Source of the DNA: Palsa-504 sp963795795
Lineage (GTDB): Bacteria; Actinomycetota; Actinomycetes; Streptosporangiales; Streptosporangiaceae
Length of the DNA stretch: 64,000 nucleotides
Direction of reading: 5' to 3'
Assembly (NCBI GenBank): GCA_963795795.1
Contig: CAWCJS010000015.1
Span: forward strand, 248,001-312,000
The notes below the pieces were generated by a model that saw only the letters and a program-made list of their open reading frames with translations, had not been told where the DNA came from and searched no databases. Both the position numbers and the translations under genes were made by a program. Below are positions 26,452-35,494 of the stretch, one piece after another. Each line of letters opens with the position of its first letter. Position 1 is the first letter of the stretch.

Positions 26452-27207
26452 GTGAGCGACCTGCTGCTGATCACCGGCGCGCTCGAGCCGTCCTCGGAGG
26501 TGCTGCCTGCCCTGGGGCTCCTGCTGCATCAGGTCCGCGTGCTGCCTGCGGACGCCTCTGCCCTGGTGGAGGCCCCGCCGGCCGACGCGGTGCTGGTGGA
26601 CGCCCGGCGTGACCTAGCGCACGCCCGGAGCATGTGCCGGCTGCTGCACACGACCGGCCTGGACTGCCCGCTCCTCGCGATCGTCACGGAGGGGGGGCTC
26701 GCGGCGATCAACGCCGAGTGGGGCGTCGACGACGTGGTGGTGCAGACCGCCGGACCTGCCGAGGTCGAAGCCAGGATCCGGCTCGCCATCGGCCGGCGGG
26801 TGCTGGCGTCCGTGACCGGAGAACCGGACGAGATCCGGTCCGGCGAGCTGGCCATCGACGAGGGCACCTACGCGGCCCGGCTGCGCGGCCGCGTGCTCGA
26901 CCTGACGTTCAAGGAATTCGAGCTGCTGAAGTTCCTGGCCCAGCACCCGGGCCGGGTCTTCACCCGCGCTCAGCTGTTGCAGGAGGTCTGGGGTTACGAC
27001 TACTTCGGCGGCACCCGCACGGTCGACGTGCACGTCCGGCGGCTGCGCGCCAAGCTCGGCCCCGAGCATGAGGCCCTGATCGGCACGGTCCGCAACGTCG
27101 GCTACCGGTTCGTCCCGCCCAAGGGCGAGCGGTCCGAGCGCAGTCCCGGACCTCCCGAGCGGACCCTGCGCGGCTACGGCGGCCGCGCCACGACCCCGGC
27201 CCGATGA
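26452..27207 (+). CDS. glnR: GlnR-type orphan response regulator
   Basis: 251 residues from GTG 26452 with GTGGAGG upstream. Atypical receiver (residues 1-120; LLLITGALEPSSEVLP, AVLVDARRDL) and an OmpR-type winged helix (LTFKEFELLKFLAQHPGRVF, GTRTVDVHVRRLRAKLG, NVGYRFV). In actinobacteria GlnR controls nitrogen assimilation without a paired kinase. Its location beside mshD matches mycobacterial and streptomycete order. A four-base overlap with mshD indicates an operon. Confidence 0.85.
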   Translation: MSDLLLITGALEPSSEVLPALGLLLHQVRVLPADASALVEAPPADAVLVDARRDLAHARSMCRLLHTTGLDCPLLAIVTEGGLAAINAEWGVDDVVVQTAGPAEVEARIRLAIGRRVLASVTGEPDEIRSGELAIDEGTYAARLRGRVLDLTFKEFELLKFLAQHPGRVFTRAQLLQEVWGYDYFGGTRTVDVHVRRLRAKLGPEHEALIGTVRNVGYRFVPPKGERSERSPGPPERTLRGYGGRATTPAR

Positions 27208-28094
27208 CCGAAGCCGAAGTTGCCGAGGTCCTGGCCCTGGCCGAGGCCGCGGCGGCCCGCGACGGGGTAGCGCCGCTGTCGGAACACGTGCTGCTCCACG
27301 TGCGATACGAGGGTGGCTCGCGCGCCGGCCGCGATCTGCTGGTCACCAGGGACGGCCGCATCGCCGGTTACGCGTACCTGGACCCGCCGGCGCAGCGTCC
27401 GCCGCTGGATCGCAGCGGCGAGCTGGTGGTCCACCCGGACTACCGGCGCCACGGGCTGGGCCTGGAACTGGTGCGTGCCCTGGCCGCCGCGGCGGACGGG
27501 TACCCGATCAGGCTCTGGGCGCACGGCGACCTGCCCGCCGCCGCGATGCTGGCGCGCGCGGCCGGCTTCGAGCGCTTCCGCGCGCTGTGGCAGATGCGGC
27601 GGCCCCTGGGTGACCCGCTGGACCAGCCGGTGTTCCCGGCCGGGACGACGCTGCGTACCTTCAGGCCCGGGCTGGACGAGGACGAGTGGCTAGGGCTCAA
27701 CGCCAGGGCGTTCGCCAAGCACCCCGAGCAGGGCGCCTGGACCAGGCACGACCTGGAGTTGCGCGAGCGGGAGCCGTGGTTCGACCCGGCCGGCTTCCTC
27801 ATCGCGGACCGCCACGGCGCCATGGCGGGGTTCCACTGGACCAAGGTGCACGGGCCCGCGGACGCGCCGGGGAGCATCGGCGAGGTCTACGTCGTCGGGG
27901 TGGACCCGGGCGAGCAGGGCACCGGGCTCGGCCGGGCGCTGACCCTGGCCGGGCTGCGTTACCTGCGGGACCGCGGCCTCGCCGAGGTGATGCTGTACGT
28001 CGACGAGGACAACGCCCCCGCGATCAGGCTGTATGAGGCGCTCGGCTTTACCCGCTCGGCCACGGACGCGATGTACCGCCCGCGCGTCGGTTAG
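27204..28094 (+). CDS. mshD: Mycothiol synthase
   Basis: Acetyl-CoA-dependent last step of mycothiol synthesis (acetylation of Cys-GlcN-Ins). 296 residues with two GNAT domains. The first has HPDYRRHGLGLELVRAL near residue 75; the second has VVGVDPGEQGTGLGRALTLA near 230 and ends in LGFTRSATDAMY. ATG 27204 overlaps the glnR stop. Confirms a mycothiol-using actinobacterium. Confidence 0.94.
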   Translation: MTEAEVAEVLALAEAAAARDGVAPLSEHVLLHVRYEGGSRAGRDLLVTRDGRIAGYAYLDPPAQRPPLDRSGELVVHPDYRRHGLGLELVRALAAAADGYPIRLWAHGDLPAAAMLARAAGFERFRALWQMRRPLGDPLDQPVFPAGTTLRTFRPGLDEDEWLGLNARAFAKHPEQGAWTRHDLELREREPWFDPAGFLIADRHGAMAGFHWTKVHGPADAPGSIGEVYVVGVDPGEQGTGLGRALTLAGLRYLRDRGLAEVMLYVDEDNAPAIRLYEALGFTRSATDAMYRPRVG

Positions 28095-28303
28095 TTGTTT
28101 CCGATGCCGAGCGCCTCGTCGAGTTCCGCAGACGTCAGCGGCCGGTCGCTCGCCGCCACCGCGGTCAGCACCTCGGCGTAGAGTTCGATCTCATCGAGGG
28201 CGACTCGGTCGTGAACACGAAGATCCAGCTGCTGCGGAATCGTGCTCACCTCCGGCGCTGCTTGCGGCTCCGTCTCCTTGCGCCCCACGTTACGTGCCGA
28301 CAC
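28091..28303 (-). CDS. Small conserved actinobacterial protein
   Basis: 70 residues, convergent to mshD with a 4-bp overlap. The C-terminal half (LDEIELYAEVLTAVAASDRP, SAELDEALGI) is helical and acidic. Similar short proteins occur widely in actinomycetes, but I know no function. Confidence 0.6.
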   Translation of the reverse strand: MSARNVGRKETEPQAAPEVSTIPQQLDLRVHDRVALDEIELYAEVLTAVAASDRPLTSAELDEALGIGNN

Positions 28304-28715
28304 TGCTCCTCCGCATGACCCATCAGGGCCATTCGCCTACCACCTTCACGTGCGGTTTTACCCAGCTGAGCGGTAACGATTCCGCCAAACTACCGCGCAG
28401 TTCTCGTCAATCCGGTAATGGGCGCCACAAGCGCCACATCCGCATCCCCGTCAAAAGTACTTATAGGCTTCAACACTGCCCGTTGCCCGCAAAACGGGAT
28501 AAAACTGGACAGTAGTTCGTTTCGGTTGCGCACGGCAGTGCGGACAGACAAGAGTCATGCACGTATTGCCCCCGTCCCGCCCGTCCTGAGCACGCATACT
28601 ACAGAAGCAGGGTCCCGTTAGTCACTCAGGTGGTCCTGCGCCTCGCTAGCATCGCTCTAACGCAGACAACGCAGACACCGATTCCCCTCCTTCTAGTAAA
28701 TGATCTCGGGAAGCC
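28304..28715. other. Intergenic region upstream of the DivIVA-like gene
   Basis: 412 bp, less GC-rich than its surroundings. No convincing coding frame. It must hold the divergent promoters for the small gene at 28091 and the DivIVA-like gene at 28716, but I could not assign boxes with confidence. Confidence 0.5.
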
Positions 28716-29732
28716 ATGAATGACAACAGTGATCTCCTGCCGAACCTAGCCCACGAAGATGCATTCGAAATGCAGATGCGCGGCTATAGCCGCCGTCAGG
28801 TTGACGAGTTCATCGCCCGGTGCCGCAGCCAGATCAGAGACCTAGAGCAGCGACTTGCCCGTTCCCTTGACGACCAGGAGGAACTCAGGCACGACCTGGC
28901 CACGGCCCGCCAGCAGGCCATGGGCGCCAAGCCCGCCCACGAGGAGGTTAGCGAGCGCATCGCGCAGATCCTGAAGCTAGCCGACGACGAGGCCAGGTCT
29001 CAGAAGTCCAAGGCCCATGACGACATAGCCAAGCAGCGCAACGACGCCCAGTCCGAAGTGGACAAGGTCCGCGCCGAGGCCCGCGAGCAGGCCGAGCGCA
29101 TGCTGACCGCAGCTCAGGAGCAGGCCGAGCGCGCGATCACGTCCGCGCGCGCCGAGGCGGACAAGACCGTGACCGCCGCTCGCGCCGAGGCCGATCACAC
29201 CACGACCGACGCCAGGAAGAAGTCCGAAGCGGTCATGTCCGACGCTAAGGCCCAGGCCAAGAAGGCGCTCGACGAGGCCACGGCCCGGGCCACCGCCATC
29301 CACGACGGTGCCGAGCGCCGGCTGAACCTGCTGTCCACCAGGCACGCGGACACGATCAAGCGGCTCACCGAGATCCACGACGGGGTGTCTGCCCTCGTGG
29401 CCGCGGAGACCGCCCGGATGTCGCTGGAGGACGAGGTCGACCAGGCCACCGCCAAGGCCATCGGGTCGGCTGACCCGACCGGCGGGGCACGCCCGGCCCC
29501 GGCTCCGGCCGGACCGAACGGCCCGGCTCGTAACGGCCCGGCGAGCGTGGGCCCGAGCGCACCGCGCCCGGCCGCCCAAACAGTCGTTGCCGACGCGCCG
29601 CCTCGCCCGGCCCCCGGACCGCAGACGCAGCCGTCGCCGCAGGTCCAGGCGCCTCCGGCGGTCCAGGACAAGCCGCGCGCCGCGGTGGCTGACCCGGGCG
29701 CCCGCGTCCTGCCGGGCAGTGAGGACGACTGA
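28716..29732 (+). CDS. DivIVA-like coiled-coil protein
   Basis: 338 residues from ATG 28716. An N-terminal DivIVA-type segment (FEMQMRGYSRRQVDEFIARC) is followed by a long coiled coil, residues about 35-245, with repeated ARAEAD/AKAQAK-type heptads. A Pro/Ala-rich disordered tail completes the protein. Actinobacterial relatives (polar growth and cytoskeletal scaffolds such as DivIVA, Scy and FilP) organise cell-wall growth. Which subgroup is unclear. Confidence 0.75.
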   Translation: MNDNSDLLPNLAHEDAFEMQMRGYSRRQVDEFIARCRSQIRDLEQRLARSLDDQEELRHDLATARQQAMGAKPAHEEVSERIAQILKLADDEARSQKSKAHDDIAKQRNDAQSEVDKVRAEAREQAERMLTAAQEQAERAITSARAEADKTVTAARAEADHTTTDARKKSEAVMSDAKAQAKKALDEATARATAIHDGAERRLNLLSTRHADTIKRLTEIHDGVSALVAAETARMSLEDEVDQATAKAIGSADPTGGARPAPAPAGPNGPARNGPASVGPSAPRPAAQTVVADAPPRPAPGPQTQPSPQVQAPPAVQDKPRAAVADPGARVLPGSEDD

Positions 29733-29754
29733 CGGCTAGCGCGTCACGCGCCGA

Positions 29755-30702
29755 TCAGGAGACGCCGTCCTGGCCCTGCGCGAGCAGGTCCAGGCGGCGC
29801 AAGATCACGCCCTCGCGCAGCGCCCACGGGCACAGTTCGACCTGATCGACGCCGAGCAGGTCGAGGATGGCGTCGGCCACGATGGCGCCGGCCGGCAGCT
29901 GGGCCACCCGGCTGGCCGAAACCCCGGGCAGCCGCGCCCGCTCGGCCTGGGACATGGCGGGCAGCCGTTCGGCGAGGGCGGCCACGTCGGTGTGCCGGAG
30001 CACGCGCTTGACGTAGGGGCCCTCGCCGGACGGCGCCGCGCCCCCGATCCTGGCCAGCTGCCTGAAGGTCTTCGACGTGCCGACCACGTGGTCGGGCGAC
30101 CCCTGCCGCAGGATGCCGCCCGCCTCCCGGGCGATGACCGCCCGCACGTGCTTGCGCAGGCCGCGCACCTGCTGGGCCGACGGCGGGTCAGAGCTGATCC
30201 AGTCCCTGGTGAGCCGGCCGGCGCCCAGCGGCAGCGAGGCCATCACCTCCGGCTCCTCGTCGATCCCGGACGCCACCTCCAGCGAGCCGCCGCCGATGTC
30301 GATCACCAGCAGCCGCCCGGAGGACCAGCCGAACCACCGCCGCGCGGCCAGGAACGTGAGGCGCGCCTCCACCGGGCCGGTCATCACGGTGATCTGCGCG
30401 CCGGTCTGCTCGCGGATCCGCTCCAGTACCTGCTCGCCGTTCCCCGCCTCGCGGACGGCCGACGTCGCGAACGCGATCAGGTCCTCGACTCCCTTGTCCT
30501 CCGCGATGCGCAGCGCCTCTTCCACGATGCCCCGCAGGCTCCGCTCGCCCGGACCCGACAGCGAGCTCCCGTTCTCCAGGGACTCTGCGAGCTTGAGTTC
30601 GACCTTGTGCGAGAACGCAGGCGTTGGCCGCGCCCCCTGGTAGGCGTCCACCACGAGCAGGTGCACCGTGTTGGACCCCACGTCCAGCACCCCAAGTCGC
30701 AT
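29755..30702 (-). CDS. ppx: Ppx/GppA-family exopolyphosphatase
   Basis: 315 residues. Actin-like ATPase fold with phosphate-1 loop GVLDVGSNTVHLLVVD at residues 4-19, phosphate-2 VIDIGGGSLEVA near 134, and VGTSKTFRQLAR near 205. Hydrolyses polyphosphate or pppGpp. Short actinobacterial Ppx type lacking the C-terminal HD domain. Confidence 0.9.
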   Translation of the reverse strand: MRLGVLDVGSNTVHLLVVDAYQGARPTPAFSHKVELKLAESLENGSSLSGPGERSLRGIVEEALRIAEDKGVEDLIAFATSAVREAGNGEQVLERIREQTGAQITVMTGPVEARLTFLAARRWFGWSSGRLLVIDIGGGSLEVASGIDEEPEVMASLPLGAGRLTRDWISSDPPSAQQVRGLRKHVRAVIAREAGGILRQGSPDHVVGTSKTFRQLARIGGAAPSGEGPYVKRVLRHTDVAALAERLPAMSQAERARLPGVSASRVAQLPAGAIVADAILDLLGVDQVELCPWALREGVILRRLDLLAQGQDGVS

Positions 30703-30832
30703 ACCCTGACGCTACCCTGCCGCCGCCGCTTGGTGATCCGCCCGCGTCACATGAGACCGTTTGGCGGTATTTCAGATAATTTATTCCGAACGAGCATTGC
30801 TGCGCGTACCCGGACGCCGGGGAGGTCTGAAC

Positions 30833-32218
30833 ATGCACAACGGGGAGGTGTCGTACTGGTGGCGGGCCCGCGGCCGGACGGCGCAGCGGCCGCCGCTGCC
30901 GGGCGGCACCGAGGCCGACGTGTGCATCGTCGGGGCCGGGTACACGGGCTTGTGGACGGCCTACTATCTCAAGCGGGCCGACCCCGCGCTGCGCATCGTG
31001 GTGCTCGAGGCGGCCTTCGCCGGCTTCGGCGCCTCCGGCCGCAACGGCGGCTGGGTCACCGCCGCCCTGCCGGGTTCGCGGGCCCGGTACGCCGAGCACT
31101 CGCGGGGCGCGCAGGGCGTCCGTGAATTCGAACGGCACCTGCGCGAGACGGTCGACGAGGTAGCCCGGGTGTGCGCCGCGGAGGGCATCGACGCCGGCCT
31201 GGTCAAGGGCGGCACGCTGTCCGTCGCCACCTCCGCGGCGCAAGACGCGCGGCTACGCCAGCACCTGGCCGCCGAACGGTCCTGGGGAGCCGATGAAAAC
31301 ATCGTTCGGTATCTGGATAAAGAGGAACTGGCCGGGCGGCTCACGGTAGCGGGGGCCGTCGGCGCCCTGTACTGGCCCGACTGCGCCCGGGTGCAGCCGG
31401 CCGATCTCGTGGCCGGGCTCGCCGAGGCCGTCACCCGCGCCGGCGTCCTGCTGTATGAGGGGACCCCGGTTGCGGATATCACCGTCGGGCGGGCCCGGAC
31501 GCCGATGGGCGACGTGCGCGCGCCCTTCGTCCTGCGGTGCACCGAGGGGTTCACGGCGGACCTGCCCGGGGTCCACAGGACGCTGCTCCCGATGAACAGC
31601 TCGATGATCGTCACGGGCCCGCTGAGCAGCGACGCCTGGCGGGCGATCGGCTGGGACGGCTGCGAGACGCTGGGCGACGAGGCGCACGCGTACATGTACG
31701 CGCAGCGCACCGCGGACGGGCGGATCGCCCTGGGCGGGCGCGGCGTCCCGTACCGCTTCGGCTCGGGGATCGATCACGACGGCGCGATCCCGCCGTCGAC
31801 CATCGCCCAGCTCGGCCGGATCCTGCGGCGGATGTTCCCGGTGACGGTCGAGGCGGGCATCGAGCACGCGTGGTGCGGGGTGCTCGGAGTGCCGCGGGAC
31901 TGGTGCGCCACGGTCATGATGGACCCGCGCACCGGCCTCGGCTGGGCGGGAGGTTACACCGGGCACGGGGTGGCCGCCGCCAACCTGGCCGGGCGTACGC
32001 TAGCCGACCTGGTGCGCGGCGTGCCCAGCCCGCTCACCACCCTGCCCTGGGTGGGGCACCGGTCCCCCCGCTGGGAACCCGAGCCGCTGCGCTGGGCCGG
32101 CGTCCACGGCCTGTACGCCCTGTACCGCACGGCGGACCGGCTGGAGGACACCGGCCGGTCGGCGCGCACGTCGCTGCTCGCCCGCGCGGGAGACCTGGTC
32201 TCCGGCATCCCGCACTAA
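30833..32218 (+). CDS. FAD-dependent amine/amino-acid oxidase (DAO family)
   Basis: 461 residues from ATG 30833 with GGAGG upstream; an earlier in-frame start at 30761 lacks a ribosome site. FAD motif VCIVGAGYTGLWTAYYL near residue 30, ASGRNGGWV near 67, substrate domain, and C-terminal YTGHGVAAANLAGRTLADL. Closest in pattern to gamma-glutamylputrescine/glycine oxidase-like enzymes. Substrate unknown. Confidence 0.85.
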   Translation: MHNGEVSYWWRARGRTAQRPPLPGGTEADVCIVGAGYTGLWTAYYLKRADPALRIVVLEAAFAGFGASGRNGGWVTAALPGSRARYAEHSRGAQGVREFERHLRETVDEVARVCAAEGIDAGLVKGGTLSVATSAAQDARLRQHLAAERSWGADENIVRYLDKEELAGRLTVAGAVGALYWPDCARVQPADLVAGLAEAVTRAGVLLYEGTPVADITVGRARTPMGDVRAPFVLRCTEGFTADLPGVHRTLLPMNSSMIVTGPLSSDAWRAIGWDGCETLGDEAHAYMYAQRTADGRIALGGRGVPYRFGSGIDHDGAIPPSTIAQLGRILRRMFPVTVEAGIEHAWCGVLGVPRDWCATVMMDPRTGLGWAGGYTGHGVAAANLAGRTLADLVRGVPSPLTTLPWVGHRSPRWEPEPLRWAGVHGLYALYRTADRLEDTGRSARTSLLARAGDLVSGIPH

Positions 32219-32350
32219 CGATCTCCGGCATCCCGCGCTGGCGCTGGCATCCCCCGACTGACCACCTCCGGCATCCGGGCTGGGACCGGCCCGCCCCTGG
32301 TCCTCCACTGTGCCCTTCCTCACACCCGCCCAGGTCCACGTGCTTCCCGG

Positions 32351-32392
32351 TTGACATCCTTGATATTGCTTATCTATCATAGTGATATCACT
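32351..32392 (+). promoter_or_regulatory. Promoter with AGTGATATCACT operator for the ABC exporter
   Basis: TTGACA (32351-32356), an 18-bp spacer, and TATCAT (32375-32380), then the perfect 12-bp palindrome AGTGATATCACT at 32381-32392 over the start site. The translation start follows 19 bp later. A dimeric GntR/TetR/PadR-type repressor is expected; no regulator gene lies beside it. Confidence 0.65.
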
Positions 32393-32411
32393 TTTAATCA
32401 GGGAGATGGCG

Positions 32412-33362
32412 ATGGGTGCATCTGGAAGCGCGGTGGAGATCAGGCACCTCCGCAAGACCTACGGGGCGCTGGCCGCGGTCGACGACGTGTCGTTCACGGT
32501 GGCCGAGGGCGAGATCTTCGGGATCCTCGGCCCGAACGGCGCAGGGAAGACCACCACCGTCGAGTGCGCGATCGGGCTCCGCTCGCCGGACTCGGGGACG
32601 ATCCGGCTGCTGGGCCTGGACCCGCACGCCGACCGGGAGCAGGTCCACGAGATCGTCGGAGTGCAACTCCAGGCGAGCGCGCAGCCGGCGAAGCTCAGGG
32701 TCCGGGAGATCCTCGACATGTACCGGTCGTTCTACCGCCAGCCCGCCGACGTCAGGGAGCTGACCGAGGCGCTCGGGCTGGCCGACAAGCTCGGCGACTA
32801 CTACAAGTCCCTGTCCGGCGGGCAGCGTCAGCGGCTCTCCGTCGCCCTGGCGCTCATCGGGCGGCCGAAGATCGCGGTGCTCGACGAGATGACGACGGGC
32901 CTCGACCCGCAGGCGCGCCGCGACGCCTGGGACCTCATCGAGGGCATGCGCCAGCGGGGCGTGACGGTCCTGCTGGTCACGCACTTCATGGAAGAAGCCG
33001 AGCGGCTGTGCGACCGCGTGGCGCTGATCGACCACGGGCGCATCGTCGCGCTGGACTCCCCGGCTGGCCTCGCCGCCCAGGCCAGGGGCGGGAAGACCGT
33101 ACGGTTCCAGCCCTCGGCCTGGTTCGACGAGCGGCTGCTGACGGATCTTCCCGAGGTCACCGGGGTGGAGCACGATGGCCAGCACGTCGTGGTCACCGGC
33201 ACCGGAGAACTCGTCAACGCGGTGATCCTGGCCCTGGCCACGGCCGGCGTTACCGCGCGTGACGTCCGGCTCGACTCGTCGAATCTCGAGGACGCCTTCG
33301 TCCGGCTCACCGGCCGGTCAGCACCGGAAGCCACCCTAAGCAAGCAAGGAGCACTGACATGA
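32412..33362 (+). CDS. ABC-2 type transporter ATP-binding protein
   Basis: ATG 32412 is preferred because GGGAG lies 6 nt upstream; an ATG at 32406 is too close to it. Walker A GPNGAGKTT, Q-loop VGVQLQASAQ, signature LSGGQRQRLS, Walker B IAVLDEMTTGLD and H-loop LLVTHF, then a C-terminal regulatory stretch. Drug or lipid exporter of the DrrA/CcmA type. Overlaps the permease gene by 4 bp. Confidence 0.92.
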   Translation: MGASGSAVEIRHLRKTYGALAAVDDVSFTVAEGEIFGILGPNGAGKTTTVECAIGLRSPDSGTIRLLGLDPHADREQVHEIVGVQLQASAQPAKLRVREILDMYRSFYRQPADVRELTEALGLADKLGDYYKSLSGGQRQRLSVALALIGRPKIAVLDEMTTGLDPQARRDAWDLIEGMRQRGVTVLLVTHFMEEAERLCDRVALIDHGRIVALDSPAGLAAQARGGKTVRFQPSAWFDERLLTDLPEVTGVEHDGQHVVVTGTGELVNAVILALATAGVTARDVRLDSSNLEDAFVRLTGRSAPEATLSKQGALT

Positions 33363-34144
33363 CGTCGCTCACACTCACGCTGCCGCTGTCCACGACGGTA
33401 CGGCGCACCGCCTTCGGCAAGGTCGTACTGAACGAGGCCCGGCTCACGTGGCGGCGGCCGATCGCCCTGATCGCCGGGGTCGCCCTCCCCGTGTTCCTGA
33501 CGGTCCTGTTCGGCGAGCTCCCTGTTTTCCACCAGACCTCGGCGAGCTTCGGCGGGATCAGCCCGTTCGACGCGTACGTGCCGGTCCTCGCCGTGTTCTC
33601 ACTCGCGATGCTCGCGCTGCTCGGTCTCCCGATTCCGCTCGCCTCCTACCGTGAGCTCGGGATCCTGCGCCGGCTGTCGACCACCCCGGTTCCCCCGTCC
33701 TGGCTGCTCGCCGCGCAGGGCCTCGTCCAGCTCTGCGTCGCGGTGACCGGGCTCGCCGTCATCCTCGTCCTGAGCGTCGTCGCCTTCGGGGCACCCGCCC
33801 CGAAGAGCCCGGGCGGGCTGCTGGTCTCGGTCGCGCTGTCCATCGCCGGGCTGTTCCCCATCGGGCTGATGATCGCGGCCATGTCCAAGACCGCCGGCGC
33901 CGCGAACGTCATCGGCGGGCTGACGTTCTTCCCGCTGATCTTCTTCGCCGGGCTGTGGCTGCCGCGGGCGCTGATGCCCCCCGTGCTCCTGGACATCAGC
34001 AACTACAGCCCGCTCGGCCCGGCGGTGCAGGCGATGCAGGACTCGATGCTCACCGGGTTCCCCTCGGTCCAGCCGCTGCTGGTCCTGGCGGGATACGCGG
34101 TGGTGTTCGGGTTCCTGGCTAAGCGCTTCTTCAGCTGGGAATAG
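33359..34144 (+). CDS. ABC-2 type transporter permease
   Basis: 261 residues with six hydrophobic segments (PIALIAGVALPVFLTVLFG; VFSLAMLALLGLPIPLASY; LTFFPLIFFAGLWLP). The family phrase YRELGILRRLSTTPVPPSWL sits in the first cytoplasmic loop. ATGA overlap with the ATPase gene. Partner of the preceding ATPase in an exporter. Confidence 0.9.
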   Translation: MTSLTLTLPLSTTVRRTAFGKVVLNEARLTWRRPIALIAGVALPVFLTVLFGELPVFHQTSASFGGISPFDAYVPVLAVFSLAMLALLGLPIPLASYRELGILRRLSTTPVPPSWLLAAQGLVQLCVAVTGLAVILVLSVVAFGAPAPKSPGGLLVSVALSIAGLFPIGLMIAAMSKTAGAANVIGGLTFFPLIFFAGLWLPRALMPPVLLDISNYSPLGPAVQAMQDSMLTGFPSVQPLLVLAGYAVVFGFLAKRFFSWE

Positions 34145-34231
34145 TGCCGTCTGGCCTGCTCAGGTGGCCGGGATTCCGGGCTTCGGCTCGGTCCCGGCCA
34201 CTTGTCTGTGGATTTCTGCCAGGCTGGTGTG

Positions 34232-35494
34232 GTGGCCGACTTCATCGACGAGGACCTGACCGGCTCGGTGTTCGAGCGCGTTTACCTGAACGGCACCCGG
34301 TTCCGCGCGGTCGACCTGACCGGCGCGCGCCTGCGCGCGGTCGACCTGACCGGGGTGTCGATCAGCGGCTCGGCCCTGATCGACGTGGACATCAGCGGGC
34401 GGATCCGCAACCTGCGGGTCAACGGGGTCGACGTCGCGCCCCTGGTCGAGGCCGAGCTGAACCGCCGCTACCCGGACCGGGCCGCGATGCGCCCGGCTGA
34501 CGCCGACGGGTTCCGCGACGCCTGGGACAGGCTGGAGCGACTGTGGGCGCAGACCGTCGCCAGGGCCCGCGGGCTGGCCCCGGAGCTACTGCACGAGCGG
34601 GTCGACGGAGAGTGGTCCTTCATCCAGACCCTCCGCCACCTGGTCTTCGCCACCGACGTCTGGGTTAACCGCGCCATCTTGGGCCAGCCGGCACCCTGGC
34701 ACCCGCTCGACCTGCCCTTCGACGAGATGCCCGACCTACCCGGCGTCCCGCACGACCGCGACGCGCGCCCGCCGCTGGAGGAGGTGCTCGCCCTGCGCGC
34801 GGACCGGATGGCCACCGTCCGCCGCGTGCTGGCCGATCTGACCGACGAGAGGCTGGCCGGCTTCACGGTCGCGGTCACGGAGCCGGGCTTCCCCGAGCCG
34901 GAGAGCTTCGCCGTGCGCCGGTGCCTGCAGGCCATCCTCAACGAGGAGTGGGAGCACCGCCTGTACGCCGAGCGGGACCTCGACGTGCTGGTCCGGCCCT
35001 CTTTACCGGGGCTTGTCTTATGCCTTACCGTGGCCCGATCCGACGACAGGCTTGAGGTGAGGCGTGAGCGAACTGTGGCGCAAGAGCGCTGTGGAACTGG
35101 CGGCCATGATCCGCGACCGCGAGGTCAGCAGCCGCGAGGTCATCCAGGCGCACCTGGACCGGATCGAGGCGGTCAACCCTTACCTCAACGCCATCGTCCG
35201 CCTCCTGCCAGACCAGGCTCTCGCGGCCGCCGACGCGGCCGACCGGGCGACCTCGGACGGTACCGGGCTCGGGCCGCTGCACGGTGTGCCGTTTACGGTC
35301 AAGGAGAACATCGACCTGGCGGGCACCCCGACCACGCAGGCGATCCCGGCCCTGGCCGAGGCGGTCGCCCCGGTCGACGCCCCGCAGGTAGAACGGCTGC
35401 GCGCGGCCGGCGCGATCCCGATCGGCCGGACCAACCTGCCGGACTTCGGCCTGCGCGTGCACACCGACTCGGCCCTGCACGGCCTGACCCGTAA
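34232..35494 (+). CDS. Pentapeptide-repeat plus DinB-fold protein, 3' end out of frame
   Basis: From GTG 34232 (GTG 34229 and TTG 34202 also in frame). Residues about 1-65 are pentapeptide-like repeats (GSVFERVYLNG, LTGARLRAVDLTG). Residues about 85-255 form a DinB-type four-helix domain (GEWSFIQTLRHLVFATDVWV, LNEEWEHRLYAERDLDVL). Past about 35000 the frame runs 430 bp into the amidase gene in another phase and is not plausible protein. A stop has probably been lost by a one-base shift near 35000 (another frame ends at 35057). Mycothiol-dependent DinB enzymes are common in this phylum; the substrate is unknown. Confidence 0.65.
   Translation: MADFIDEDLTGSVFERVYLNGTRFRAVDLTGARLRAVDLTGVSISGSALIDVDISGRIRNLRVNGVDVAPLVEAELNRRYPDRAAMRPADADGFRDAWDRLERLWAQTVARARGLAPELLHERVDGEWSFIQTLRHLVFATDVWVNRAILGQPAPWHPLDLPFDEMPDLPGVPHDRDARPPLEEVLALRADRMATVRRVLADLTDERLAGFTVAVTEPGFPEPESFAVRRCLQAILNEEWEHRLYAERDLDVLVRPSLPGLVLCLTVARSDDRLEVRRERTVAQERCGTGGHDPRPRGQQPRGHPGAPGPDRGGQPLPQRHRPPPARPGSRGRRRGRPGDLGRYRARAAARCAVYGQGEHRPGGHPDHAGDPGPGRGGRPGRRPAGRTAARGRRDPDRPDQPAGLRPARAHRLGPARPDP

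Noticed and set aside
32200..32280. CTCCGGCATCC repeated three times as a CRISPR-like or regulatory array
   Set aside because: Copies are irregularly spaced and include the oxidase C-terminus; more like local slippage. No CRISPR array or cas gene was seen in the window.
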